In this document: positions 47,737 to 60,675 of the stretch, piece after piece
How the letters are laid out: each line of letters opens with the position of its first letter
How positions within the stretch are numbered: the first letter of the stretch is position 1
DNA from: Icerya purchasi
Lineage: Eukaryota; Arthropoda; Insecta; Hemiptera; Monophlebidae
Direction of reading: 5' to 3'
DNA length: 64,000 nucleotides
Assembly: GCA_039619475.1 (NCBI GenBank)
Contig: CM077116.1
Location: 202,329,117-202,393,116 of the forward strand
Notes under the pieces: generated by a model
What the model was told of the DNA's origin: nothing
The model's database searches: none
Seen by the model: the letters and a program-made list of their open reading frames with translations, nothing else
Made by a program: the position numbers and the translations under genes

Positions 47737-49379
47737 AGAATAATAAAGAGTCTATCAGAAATACCAAAAAAAAAAAAAATAATAATAATAATAATAATAA
47801 TCATAATAATATCCGTTTTCGAAGAATAACGCATTAATGTGTGTTATGTATTCAATAGTTATGATCAATACTGTCGAAAGGATGACCAAATTATCATGCG
47901 GTTTGATTATTTCTTCTTTCAGCGTTAACCGGAATTACTAAAGCCATACTTTTTTTAAATACTCAAAACGAGTGTTTTAATAATTGTTCGGCTCACGACG
48001 AAATAATAAATAAAATTACGCCGAAAACGATTAAACCGGTAATACGATTATGTCAGATTATGGTCTAGGCGGAGTTGTTCCCCATTTGTGTAAGAGCGAA
48101 ATGTTTGTTAATGAAAATGATTTATAAGCGAATTATTTTTAAACCCCAGTCATTTTCCGCCAACATATCACATATATTTTCTGTAACCTCAGGTATTGAA
48201 CTTTAAACAATAAAAATGTTTGACTAAGTGACTTAGCGAATTTGACAGTGTAGTATGTTCTTTTTTTTGTTTTTTTTTCTGACATTTTTCAGATAGTACT
48301 AGGAAATTTACTGAGTTCAACTGAGTTGACCTTTTATTAGGGAGAAAATGGTTTCCGAGCCGAGATTTTTTCCTCTCGGAGCAAGAACAATTGTTACTAG
48401 GAAACAGATTGTTACGCTCCTTCCGCATAACGTTTTTTTTTTTTTCCAAGTAAACCAACCGTTACAAAAACGTTAGTTACATTAATAATGCACGAAACGC
48501 AGAATATACGATTCTCTCTTGAAAGTACGTATGATATATGTAAGAAGGAAATGCCAACCTTTAATATCGTTAAGTGTTTCCTATTCGTCGTTCGTTCATC
48601 TTAGAATTAAAAGTGTTAATACTGCCAGTAAACGGAAAAAAGAAGTTAGACACTAAACAAAAAAAAAACAAAAAAAACATCAATCGGGTGAACTTCGATG
48701 AGGAAATTTTACGAAATTACTGCCAACTTTGTACGCGGGTGCTTTTTCTGTATTCGATATCCTTAAAAGAGGTTATCTTTGGCAGCGTTGAAATTCCAAT
48801 AGCCAATTTTATGTGTTACCCAAACGAACTTTCAGTCAGATGGATCTGGTCCAAATGTTACACTACTTCAAAGGGATTCAGTCAATTGTAGGCAGTTTTA
48901 TTCATCTTTATCCAGCAATTCTTGGTGATGGAAACGGTGTTGTGAGAACAATTGTGGAGAGTCGATTGAATATTGTGACGTGCTGGTTACTGTCCAATGT
49001 CCATTTTCAAAGAGAGTTCTCAATCATATGAGCGATACGATCCGGAGATTTGTTAAATATGGCTGAGAAAAAATGTACCATTTTTTAACTGGAAACGTGA
49101 GCCCGGTGCAAGCCACAATATATGTAGTCGATAGTTAGGAATCTGCCATTTCTTCGTTGATTTCATTGTAATCGTCACTAGCGCAGGAGGAGTATTAGGA
49201 AAATATCAAAAACAAAAACAATCGCTGCTATATCTATGCGACTTATGCGCTAAGAAAACCGCTGTCAGGTTGATGCGGCACAACGAAGTTTCAGAATAAG
49301 ATCTTCTTTTAACGCATTTCCGATACTAAAATTTAATCAGCCGTTCCATTGTCTGTGATTAGAAGTGTTGTTGTTTTTT

Positions 49380-49383
<4 letters not shown>
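47737..49383. other. Intron sequence without recognised elements
   Basis: AAT repeats lie at about 47777-47805. Overlapping + strand ORFs at 48574-49031 show no family signature. Confidence 0.35.

Positions 49384-49436
<53 letters not shown>
49384..49436. repeat. (AT)n microsatellite
   Basis: About 26 AT units in mfas intron 2. Confidence 0.97.
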
Positions 49437-49437
<1 letters not shown>

Positions 49438-50388
49438 TTAACAAATTTCTCTTTCCCCCTTAAATTTTGTTGCAAAATTTAATTACTTCCGAAAACAGTT
49501 CGTTCGATTAATTAATTTAGCGTTTTATTTTATTTTTTTCGAAAAAAATATAATTGTGAAAAGCGTGACGGAATAATACAGCAATAGAGAGGCAGAGGCA
49601 GTATTTGCAATTAGAAACGTCGTAGCGGACGGTAGACGGTAAGCGTAATAAGGACAATTATATCTGGCCCGACAGTCAGGCTCAGGGCAGATTAAGAGGA
49701 GATAAATGCGAGTGAGCGACGATAAAATTGTACATTCTAGCCGTCATCGACCACGAATGAAGCTGGCAACAACACTGCCGTAAAAAATTGAGGAAAGAAT
49801 GCAACGATGTATCGACGCAGTGTCCGTTCTACCTGCGTACCTGTATTATTATTCTGCGCTCTCTGTGCAAACCCGGATAATAACCAGTCAACTCACCAAT
49901 CACTCAACCATCAAGGATGTTGTATTATACGGGACTTTTTGTTTTTCTATTTGTTCCGTATATACATATATTTCTACGTTGCTCTATGTTGAGAAAAAAG
50001 AAGTAAATAAAAGAAATAAATAAATAAACAAAAAACCCGTATGATTAATTCGCGTACCGCAAACTGGTGAATGACAATCGTTGAACAATTTCGCTAAACG
50101 TTTTGTTGACATAATGGCCGAAAGAATTTTATCGTGTTCTCAAACAGCGAAATGAAAGTTGTCCTGGTTGGATTCATTTTTATTGCTCACCGTGTATCTC
50201 CGATAATTTTTGTAATTGCAAATTTTTTTTCACAAATGCGACGGGAGAAAAGAGAATTTTTTCTCATTCGGCTATGTGGTTAATAAAAACTAAAAATAAA
50301 AAAAGGTGAAATTTAATATATAAACGATAGAGAGGAAAACGCAGTTTTTTCAACCCAGCGTGGATATTTGATAAATGATGAGGACTGC

Positions 50389-50422
<34 letters not shown>

Positions 50423-53120
50423 TTTTCACTTTATTATCTCAAAAAAACACATCCTATTAAACGAAATGATGAAAAATGCAAGTAATTTAGTAAACGGTGC
50501 TGATAAATATTACTTTTAACCGGGAAATAAATTTTCGCGATGTTTCTAATTAAACTTCAACTCTCGCCCAAGCACCTGAAGCAATTTATTTTCACATTTT
50601 TTTTTTTTTTCTTTCGAAATTGTTTCTTTCTCTACTATAGATCAGTGCCTCTGAAACATGTTGTACGTTTTACTTGTATTTATCTTAATGTAATGGAAAT
50701 AAAGAAACATCTATCAGAGATTAAATAATTAAAAACAGGTCGAAAAATTTTTTCCTATCTGTCTCGTTATTTAGAGCTTTCATGGAGCGTATATTTCTTA
50801 AAAGGAACCATGATTGATAAATACATATTATTCACTGATATATAATTCGACGTATTACTTACAGGTGCTGGTATAAAAGATGAAATTCAACAAACTGAAC
50901 TCAATATACGCTGAAAAATGTATAGCTTTTGAGATAACTTGAATTTTTATTAAGGTTCTATAAAAATATCTGCAGATTTTAACATTTATGCCGAAGTTTA
51001 AAAAAAAAGTACCTCAGTCAGTTGCCGTAGTGTAGTTAGGCAGTGATATTTCGTTCGGTTAGGACTAATCCTGTTGTCGCACACTGAAAACGCAAAAAAA
51101 TGTCACTTGACCCGGATTATTCTAAAACCCCCAGGGACCAACTGGCAAAAAATAAATATCTCTTAAATAGATTTTAATTTTTCTTCGTAACGAAGACATT
51201 TTAGCAGAGTTGTAGTAATAACACTTAACCTGTGAATCAACTAACTTTAATGGCGAAATGATGGGTTCCGTTCGGAATCGAAGCGAGAACAAATTGGAAT
51301 ATAAATCATTTAATAAATTTTTACGCATTTCTATTAACCAAATTATTTCCATTTGTATTCAACAAATAATACACTTTTCAATTTTTGATAATTCAGTTTT
51401 AACAAATTATTTTTACCCCACATTCGTTGAGATAGTTGTAATGCACTTGGCGCGTTAATGATTTTTTTTGAATAAATAACGCTTTTTCGCTGAATCATTA
51501 TTTCCGACTGCTATGTAGTTTTCGGCATTTTACCACAATGAATGCTCCGCTGAAAAGCCTGAACTGCGAGTAAAAACCAAAATCAAACCCATATTCGATA
51601 GATACTTAATTTTTAAAAAAACGGGAGTTATTATTTTTAAAGAACCTTAAATTCGAGTAATGTCGAAAACTTCATTTTTGGCAAAAAACGTATTGAACTA
51701 AAATTTATTTCATTTTAGCTCATCTACCACCAGCTGCTGCAAGAAATTTCTCAAATCACAAATAACCCTGTACGAAAAGATATCCCCCTACTGGTAGCAT
51801 TCATATTTCTGTAATAAACTAAATGGTAAATATGGCATTTAGCATACACCGGCGGTCGCATATTCTTTGCCTTTATGATGTAAAACAGTTTGAATTAGTA
51901 CCATTTCCGCTTACGATCATTTTTGGAAGATAACGCTGCTTTTGGCAGTACTGTCTAGTTGCAGGCCACAGTAAACATAGGTATAATATAACTCGATGCT
52001 TCGGACCTCGCTGTGCGGTACACCCTGCACCACCAAATTATTATCGATAAATCACCGGCCCTGTAAAAATGATAATTATTCGTATATAAAATGTGAAAAA
52101 GAAGTGAAATGAGTTCATTTGTTACACGAAGTATTACTAACGTCTGTGAAAATGGAAGTATTTTTTGAAAAAAAAAAAAAGAGACAAAACATTAATATCA
52201 ACGACAAACTTTGAAGTGAAAAAAAGGAACGATTTATGCGCTTCCAAGAAAGGAGAATGAGGGTTACAGAATAAAATATGACTTTGTGAGCATCAGAATT
52301 TATTGAAATATGCAACGAAAATACCGAGTACATAATAGTTGCTCCCCGATGTGTGCTTTTATGATAACCTGCTTTACAACGTGTCTATAAAATCAAATAA
52401 TTTATACTAGTAATGCGGCCTCATGCGTCAAAATGTACAATTTACCGCCTTTGGCAAGTTTCACAAAATTTGCACATAAATCGGGTTACGAATCAATTTT
52501 GTATCGAATCTATTAATTATTTTACGTTTTAGTTAAATACTTCGAATATTTACATATATTAAAGTGGAAATTATGATAAAAGTTTGTTTTTTTTTATCAC
52601 TTTTGGTTACAAATTTGTGTGAGGTTAGTAAGTGATATTCAAGCTTGCGCTAAATGTTACTTAAAAATGGATTCCATTTATCGCTAACTTAATTTTAGGG
52701 TCTTTCAAAAAATAAAAAATAAAAAACAGACCTTGTGTTTAGAAAAGATGAGGCTATAAAAAAGAAAGCAGTACGCGTGATATTTCACGCAAGCCATCGA
52801 GGACCATAAAAAAAGAGAGAGAGGCATGATGAGGTTAATATCATGCAGTGCTGCAGTTGGTTAAGCGAGTGATTAAGCGCAGTTCTTCTCATCAGTTTTT
52901 TTAAGTCTTCGGACGCAACTACTGACCTGTTCCCTTTTTCTGTACAAGACGCAACTAACCTAATAAAATTTTCTGTTCTGTGGCATGCTAATGACCTAAA
53001 TCCAAAACCAGCCGACAATAAAAACGTGATTTATACGAATAAAACAAAATGTAACAATTAAATAAGTAAAATATAAACCAGAGAGTTTAAAATACACGCA
53101 CACACACATACATATGTATG

Positions 53121-53121
<1 letters not shown>
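49437..53121. other. Intron sequence without recognised elements
   Basis: A run of 30 Ts lies at 50391-50420. GC-richer patches at 49560-49800 and 52780-53010 show no recognisable product; the latter has an open minus-strand frame of 77 codons that I could not assign. Confidence 0.35.

Positions 53122-53182
<61 letters not shown>
53122..53182. repeat. (AT)n microsatellite
   Basis: About 30 AT units, the longest pure dinucleotide run in the window, preceded by a CA-rich stretch (53096-53108). Confidence 0.97.
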
Positions 53183-53188
<6 letters not shown>

Positions 53189-55069
53189 TAAAAAATTTTA
53201 TAAGATTAAATCATTTTTCGTTTATATCGAACTTTAAAATATAGTAGGTTCACTCCACTAAATTACTTAGTAATTTATTTCCATATTAAAAACCAATTGT
53301 ACACTTCGATATTATTATATTTTTTATTAAAAGCGAACCACAAAATCACGTGTAGCAAAACATGCCGACCAGTTTCGGTTGCATGGGATTATAATCATGA
53401 GGAACCAAAATTATAATCAAATTAACAATTTAAGTCAACATATGATAATTTGTTAATTGTGTTTATGTAGTTTATATTTCATTAAATAAATATAGTAAGC
53501 CATTGTTTACAACACTTTTAATACAAAATTTTAAACATTTAACTATGTAATTAGTATGTGTTAATAAAAACGTTTAAAATAATTCGATTTTATACACTCA
53601 GGTGTGTACCAATCGAAATAGTTTTAATTCTTCCTCTCACGGAATGCATACTGTTGTCAAGATGTGTACGTAAAATTGTTCACAAATTACGTTTTTCTAA
53701 GGAACTTGTTGTATTGGCTTCTCTGTACAAATTACTTTCTTATGTGTATCGCATAAAAAAAAACAAAACACAAACAATACATTCTAACAAATATGTCATT
53801 TAAAACATTATAAATAGTTTTCAATTTAGAACGATTTATACAATGAAAGAATTTTTAGGCATATATTTTTATAATCATTATTAAGATAAAAAAATTCTAG
53901 AAAATTATCTCTTCTTTTTTTAATGTTATACAATATAATATACAGAACTTTTAAAAAAACACACTATTGATTTGGAGGAATAATTATAATGTGAATAAAA
54001 TTTCCCTGTTGGGTCTAATGGTTTGTAGTATAGTTGTTTTTTTTTTTATTTATTTTTTTAGCCTAGGTAAGAATTTGGTCTTTGTCACGTTAAAAAAAAA
54101 AAAAAAAAAAAAAACTGGTAGAAAATAAAGCCCTACATAAAGGGAAGGAAACTAGGAAAGAAAAAAATGTACAAAAAGTAAAATAATTAATTGATCTTCA
54201 CTGAACCTCTCAAGAGCAGCGATATATGTAGGAATAGAGACAACTTCTATATTTATTAGTCTACAAAAGTAATGTAAAAAAATAAATTAAGTTTTCAAAA
54301 CGGAGTAATTAATTATAAAGCCAGTATAAACTGAAAGTAATCGAGCATAGTTTTTCAGTATACGCAGATGTGGCACATTCCAATAAGTTGTAGTTAATAT
54401 CATCAAGGTAATTTAGTGAAATGCGCGCGCAACTGGGCCTTAGTTATTCTAGAAAAAGTTTACAACTCCTGTACGCAATAAAACTTTAATGATTATCAAC
54501 TTCTTGTTATTTTCTGAGTGGTAAAATAAAAACAGTGCTATCTTAAATCTTCCGGCTGAAACATTATGTAATGTCGACGTGTTCATAAATAAAACAAGCG
54601 AGCAATTCGTCTTTCATGAAATATTTACACCTAGATGTTAAATCTGTAGCAGGAATAAACGGAATGTGTTTAAACACCATTTTTTATAGCTTCTTCAGCG
54701 ACAGATTTGATGACGATATTTACCGAAGATCTTTTCTTCAGTATTTTTCCTTTGAAGAATCTTTCTGTTGCGATTTTTTCCATCACTGAGTTTATAGTTT
54801 TATCGTTTAAAGGTATACTTTGGTTTTCTAACTGTTTTGTTCTTTATCACGGAAATTTCTAAGTATAAATGCCCCACTACTAATGGCTTCAATAATGAAC
54901 CATATTTCACATAAATTGGAGAAAATACTGCGTATTGCTTAATTTTCCAATAATAATAGATATCACAAAAATTTGTCATCGGATAAAAATTATGAATTCG
55001 CAAACGAAATACACAAGTGTGTACTACAAATTCACAGTTCTTCTATATTTACCGATATTGTTTTAACAG
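53183..55069. other. Intron sequence up to mfas exon 3
   Basis: AT-rich, with a poly(A) run at about 54093-54114. No further exon is required by the phases. Confidence 0.45.
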
Positions 55070-55228
55070 CGAGAATGTATGCGTCAGCCGTGAAGTCAAG
55101 AATGATACGAATTCGATTACGAACAATAATCAAACGGCCGCTATCAGTGCCAATCCGTTTTTGTTGTTCGGAAGTGCCGCATTTGAAACTTGCCGAAGTT
55201 CCGTGAACAAATACGTCTGCACCACCAG
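55070..55228 (+). CDS. mfas: Midline-fasciclin-like gene, internal exon 3 of 5 (first part of EMI domain)
   Basis: A 159-bp exon is bounded by TTTTAACAG and GTAACA. It encodes 52 residues between split codons: ENVCVSREVKNDTN, then a polar Asn/Thr-rich insert, then FETCRSSVNKYVC. These supply three EMI cysteines in the usual order: the opening G-x-N-V-C, then a Cys followed eight residues later by another Cys. NDT is a possible N-glycosylation sequon. The Asn-rich insert between Cys 1 and Cys 2 makes this EMI longer than usual. EMI modules are disulphide-bonded extracellular interaction domains. The exon ends in phase 2, matching the single leading base of exon 4. Confidence 0.85.
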
Positions 55229-55997
55229 GTAACAATTCCTTGTCCGCTTATTTCGGCGGCATATATTTGATTCATTCGGTTTCTGAAACTCCGGTGTTAT
55301 GAGTGTTGGGGGAACGACATTTTATAATGAATTATCGAATGACACTGATTATTGAATCGACAATACAGAATTTCTTTTCCGATTTGTAATATGTAGTTTG
55401 ATTGTTTTTGAAATTACTAATATTCTCGAAGAAATTGAAAGCAAATTTTTAAATATTATTTTAACAAAAAATTAATATACCATTCTTTATCGCTCCATTC
55501 TATAGTTGTTCTCTCTCCGTTCTTAAAAAATTACACATATGATGAACTACCTAAACTGATTCCTTATCCAAATTAAGGTTTTAGCGATTTGGTGAGCGTA
55601 CTTTCAAAATATTTTTTTTTAGTTTACATAAAAGAAGTATGTACTGTAACGGTTCTATGTGAAATAGAGATAAAGTAATTTCGTTTTTTTTTGTTTTTTT
55701 TTGTAAAATTTAATTAGCATTTGTATTTGAATAAATATTAAATCTACTAAATCGTAATTAATGAAAAAACACTGCTTTGAAGTCAAAATTGCAAATTTAT
55801 CACTATTCAAGGGGAAAACTGTCGCTTATGAAATGGTGGTTTTCATCGATAACAATGCTGCATCATCCCTATAGCTCTTGACGCCGGGGTTATGGAAACA
55901 CCGAATAAATGTAGCACAGTCTCCTATTTTCATTTAATGTCATTTTATTGTTCACTCGTAACTCCGTTAATTTTCAATCGATCACCAATTTTTTCAG

Positions 55998-56092
55998 CGT
56001 ACATTCAAGATCAAACACGATGACAACCGAAGTAACGTACAAATGTTGTCCTTCGACTCGGCGAAACTTAGAGCAAGATATTTGCGAAAAAG
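55998..56092 (+). CDS. mfas: Midline-fasciclin-like gene, internal exon 4 of 5 (end of EMI domain)
   Basis: A 95-bp exon has acceptor TTTTTTCAG and donor GTTAGT. It completes a Ser codon and encodes 31 residues. The core TEVTYKCCPSTRRN followed by DICEK is the characteristic close of an EMI-type module, in which a double Cys after an aromatic residue is followed by a final Cys. This brings the visible cysteines to six. It lies 769 bp downstream of exon 3 and 4.6 kb upstream of exon 5, and ends in phase 1 (G), completing Val with exon 5. Without its neighbours this exon would be too short to call. Confidence 0.83.
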
Positions 56093-57741
56093 GTTAGTAA
56101 AGTTTTATATTAATAGTAAATATTAGATTTTATTTATAATCTTCGTCGATTAGCATTAGCTGTTACATTTCTGGCGAACGTGTAAAAAATCACATGGGTT
56201 AGGCTAGTGTCTTAGTTTAATTGATTTAAAAAATTCCCCTAATTTCGATGACGTAGCTGTAGTTATTATTTTTAACTTTAAAAATGAAAAGGTTATATTT
56301 TCATTAATTATTAACATTCTCGCATTTTTTGGCACGTTCGTAAGAAAAAGTAAATTTATTACGAGACCTTGCATCAGGCTGTAATCAAAGTTGTAATTTT
56401 GTAGTCATATAAATCTTTTAAATTTTTAACAATGGCGCTCTCAATAGCAGAATAAATTTAAAGATTAATATTAATTATGATAGTAAATGAAGGATATAAA
56501 AGAGCCAAAACGAAGTGAAAAGTTGTCTAAATTATTATCTGGGTGCAAATACCGCGGGTAATTGTGGCCTTGTTTTAGTAATTCACGTTATTATATTAAG
56601 TGGGCAAAAAATCGATTTACATTCAAAATTTCCTGACTTTTAGTAATTTATGGTATTTAAAATTTTCAAATTTCAAACGGTCTGTATCGAATTTATATAT
56701 GTCTCGGTAAAGTAGAATTTTCGTTATTTTAGATGCACGTGTTTTCGTAACATTGAAAAATGATAAACTGTCAGTAGTAGGTACTGAAAAAAACTTGGCT
56801 ATAACCTCATAGTAACTACTTATTTCCCTTGATAAAGAACGGAAATTTTCTAATCGCGTTTCAATTTAGACTTGTTACCATGTTTTAAACTGGATTCCCT
56901 TGAACTTGACACATTCATAATAAAATCAATTATGCTTTTAACGGTGAAGAAAATCGATAGGGACAGACTAGTCTGAAATTATGCTTCTTTTGGTACTGCA
57001 TAAAGCTGGGTATTGGACTCGGGGGGAATATTCAAATTCTGTCAGTGATGACTTATTTTTGGCTAATTTTTGTCTGGTTATATTAAGCAAAAAAAAAAGT
57101 ATATTTCTAAGGAGACTCGTTTTTTTTTCTTTTTTTTTTCTTTTTTCTGACGTTATTTGATGAATACTCTGTCAGTACACACTGATATTTACCGATATAT
57201 TCATATGGGACCCCCTCCGACTGGTAAAATTTCTAATAAGTAAAGAATCACTCCATATGGTCAATAGTTAAACGCAATAATGTGTAAAATTGTAATATTT
57301 CCATTACTGATGTGATAAATGGTGCTATGACGGTTTCAAATTCGTTTTTTTTTTTTTTTTTTATTCAAAACTATATTTATCCGCGTGGTAATTAATATTG
57401 GTAATACTTCAATTTTTTGACTTGCTAAAAATTAACTTTTTTTCAAATTACGTTTCCATGTTTAATACTGATAATGTTATAAGTCAATCGTGTCTATTGT
57501 ATTACTAAAAACTTATCTCAAAAGAGACTACATTTTTTCATATATTTTTTTTTTTTTGTCAACTACTCAGCAGACTGACTGGTTCACTTTCCGATGAAGA
57601 AAGAATCATTAAAATCGATTCACATGGAAAAAGTTATGCGCCAACAAACATAAAAAACAACGACAATCGTATATAAACCTCCTACTTTTTGAAATCAGTA
57701 AAAATAATATTTTTTCTAAAAAAAAAAAAAAACCAAAAAAA
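56093..57741. other. First part of mfas intron 4
   Basis: AT-rich with T tracts at 57119-57144, 57346-57362 and 57549-57558. No element was recognised before the hairpin. Confidence 0.45.
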
Positions 57742-57836
57742 AACTAATATGGGAAGATTTTTTTGTCTAATTAATAAAGCCTATATTTTGTATATAGGCT
57801 TTATTAATTAGACAAAAAAATCTTCCCATATTAGTT
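57742..57836. repeat. Perfect 45-bp inverted repeat (hairpin), 5-nt loop
   Basis: The left arm 57742-57786 (from AACTAATATGGGAAGATTTT to GCCTATAT) and right arm 57792-57836 (ATATAGGC to AATATGGGAAG complement) are fully complementary around loop TTTGT. Outside, A-rich and T-rich flanks extend the pairing imperfectly to about 57718-57858. It lies in intron 4 of the fasciclin gene, so it would be transcribed with it. Confidence 0.93.
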
Positions 57837-57858
57837 CTTTTTTGTTTTTTTTTTTAAT

Positions 57859-58759
57859 TTCATCGTCTTTTAAAATTGCTTTCAAATTATTCATCGTGAG
57901 TTCCAGGCTTTACAAAAGTACTGTATAATACACAGTTGCGTTTGTTAAATAAATCTACATTTAGCAAACAGATATACAAGTTAACTGAAGAATCATTTTT
58001 GATTTCAAATTACTTTATTATGCATTGTTCATCGATAAAATGAAACTGATTGATTTACTGCTGTCGAATTTCAACAATTTCATTGTAACTTTAAGCAATT
58101 AGCGGATGTGCATTTTTATAATATTCGAGCGCGATATAAGAATGGTAATTTGTAATACATGTATGTAATTATTATCTAATACAAAAATAGTTTTAAAATG
58201 AAAGACAATAAGGAAATAAAAGAAAATGAAAAATTTGATCTTGCTATATTTTAATTTGCCTATAAGTATCATTATTAAATGATTTATTTCAAATTATTTA
58301 TTTGTTTATTTTATTATTATTATTATCCAATTTCCATTTGTGCGCAAAGTTGCGCGAGTAATGGATTACAGATTAACAATAAAAAATAATAAATAAATAA
58401 ATGAATATAACAAAAAATATAACAAGAAAAAAAAACAAGTAAATAAAATAAGTAAACACTTCTTTTTTATATAATCATAAAATTTTATAAAAAAAAAAAA
58501 AAAAAAAAAAAAGCATTCTAGATAATACAGTTGAAAAGAAAAATTAAAATTGTTATCTGCTGTACAGAGTTATTAGGTATAACAATTACCGTTTATATAA
58601 TGAAGATGGAGAAATCTAATTGGATTAATAAAGGGGAAAGTGAAGGAAAAGATTTATATACGTAGCAGTATAATGTGCTGGACGAAAGTGGAACTAGTAA
58701 GCTAATGGGAAAACGTTAATCTTACTACAGACTGAAGCGACTACATATATTAAGTGCCT
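57859..58759. other. AT-rich intron sequence without recognised elements
   Basis: A poly(A) tract lies at 58490-58512. Part of this interval may be the 3' region of the adjacent minus-strand LINE. Confidence 0.4.
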
Positions 58760-60270
58760 GTATTAGTTTAAGCCTATACCGCTTTTTATAATTCCGTAAG
58801 AGATTCTTGACTTCTGAGGGAAGAGAATTATATAGTATCGCTGCCTTATACTGTATCCGTTTGTATGAAACTTATTAAATTTAGGAATAGGAACCATGAA
58901 CACATTTGCTGACCTCGTTCTACCGTCCCGCATTTTAATATTAAATTTTGTACTATATTTATTTATGAATAACAATAAATTAATTCTATATAACTGTTCT
59001 AATTGTAGTTAAGTTGTTGGTATTAAGACCGAAGGTTTTAAATATAAATTTTTATAGTGATATTACGTGTCATAAATGATATTTTGCAGTTCCCCCTAAA
59101 ATATTAATCCATATGCCAACACTGGTTGATATAAGGCTAAGTATAATCTACATAAATGACATGTGAATAAATATTTCTGCGGGTAACAGAAGAGATAGTT
59201 AAGCTTTAATAACTTTCTCGAAATATATTCTGGATGCTTGGCCCAATTTAACTTGTGGTCGAACATAATTCCCAAGTATTCAATTTCATAAGTTCTATCT
59301 ATGTAATCATTGTTTGGTAGCAACGATTTTAAACTGTCTCGTGTTTGCGGATGATGATAACTGTAAATAATGTATTTTGTTTTCTCATAATTTAACACTA
59401 ATTTATTAGAATGTATAACAATTGTCGTAACACCTTCTTACGCTGTATTTTGTAAAATATGGGGGGATCTAGCATCTACCAGAAGAACAGTGTCGTCAGC
59501 ATACACTAATATCCTACCTATAATACTAAGATTACACAGGTCATTTATGTAAATTAGAAATAGAAACGGTCCCAGAATACTTCCCTAGAGTACCCCATAA
59601 TTTTGCACCTCTTCATTGCTGTAGCTATTGTTAATTTTTGTGATATATTTCCTTTCTTGTAAATACGATTTAAACCAATTTAAAATAAATCCTCGGAAGC
59701 CTGCATTTTGTAGTTTTACTAATAATGGAGCATAATCGTATCAAACGTTTTTTTAATGTCGAAGTAGACCGCCAGAACTGATCTATCTTCTTCTAAATTT
59801 TCTGAAATAAACTTAATGTGCTCGAATAAGGCTAATTCAGTTCCTCTGTTCCGAAGAAATTATTCTTTTCTAGAAATGATATCATTTTTATCTTTATACA
59901 CTTCTTAAATATTTTCAAGATTACTGACAGAATACAAATTGGTCTATAATTACTGGGAGAAGTTGCGATAGCACTTTTATAGACGGGTATAATGACGCCA
60001 ATTTTTAATGATGTGGAAAAAATTCCACCGTAAACAGACTCGTTAAACAGATAGGTTAAAGGGCGAGCAAAAAACTGAAAATTGTCACGAATAATTCGAA
60101 GCGACATTTTATCCCTTCCAAAGGATGGTTTGTCAGGAAGAGAAAAAATTGCACGCTGTATGTCTTCAGATGTAATTCGCGTGAAAGCAAACGAATTTAA
60201 TATCCCATACTTTGGATGCTCTAATTCATTAAATGTAAATAATAATAATAAAGATGAATTGAATGATCAC
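58760..60270 (-). pseudogene. Non-LTR retrotransposon relic, RT domain with YADD (minus strand, in mfas intron 4)
   Basis: Minus-strand pieces follow normal RT order: ITSEDIQRAIFSLPDKPSFG (about 60170), then PLTYLFNESVYGGIFSTSLK, IGVIIPVYKSA, SNYRPICILSVILKIFKK, AVYFDIKKTFDTI (about 59780), GSILGPFLFLIYINDL, VYADDTVLLVDA (about 59480-59510, catalytic YADD kept), EYLGIMFDHKLNW (about 59240), and a C-terminal end with VFMVPIPKF. At least one frameshift (near 59740) and stops, including the conserved Q of the P-Q-G block, inactivate it. No endonuclease or ORF1 was found, so it is 5'-truncated. It is of the Jockey/CR1 type, without a visible RNase H. Confidence 0.8.
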
Positions 60271-60675
60271 GTTTACACTAAACTACATATAAAAGTTACA
60301 TTTGTTATAACGAGATAAAAATTAAAGTAATTTCGGTGAATAGGGGCTCTCAAAATTTCAAAAACGGTTGAAGCCCTGCAGGTTTTACAGTATTTTACTT
60401 TAATGTTTTTACTGAAGTATATACAGTACTGTGTCTTGTTTAAATTTAACGAATTTTCTATGTTACACATTTTTTTTGATGAACAATGAAACTTTAATAT
60501 GCATAATATGTATATGTGTGCATATGCGAGTGTGCATGTATACAAGAGCGTTTTAATCATTTAGCAGTAGCAGGTCATATAAAATAAGATTTATATTGTT
60601 TATAATTACCGTGTATGTAGCACAGAATATTATTGTGAAGAAGAAAAAAAAGTATCGTACATTTATTGTTTTCAG
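60271..60675. other. End of mfas intron 4
   Basis: AT-rich sequence leading to the polypyrimidine-AG acceptor of exon 5. No other feature was seen. Confidence 0.5.

Noticed and set aside
48574..49031. Overlapping + strand ORFs as a small gene
   Set aside because: No motif, no splice structure, poly-Lys/Asn run from an A tract; located in an mfas intron.
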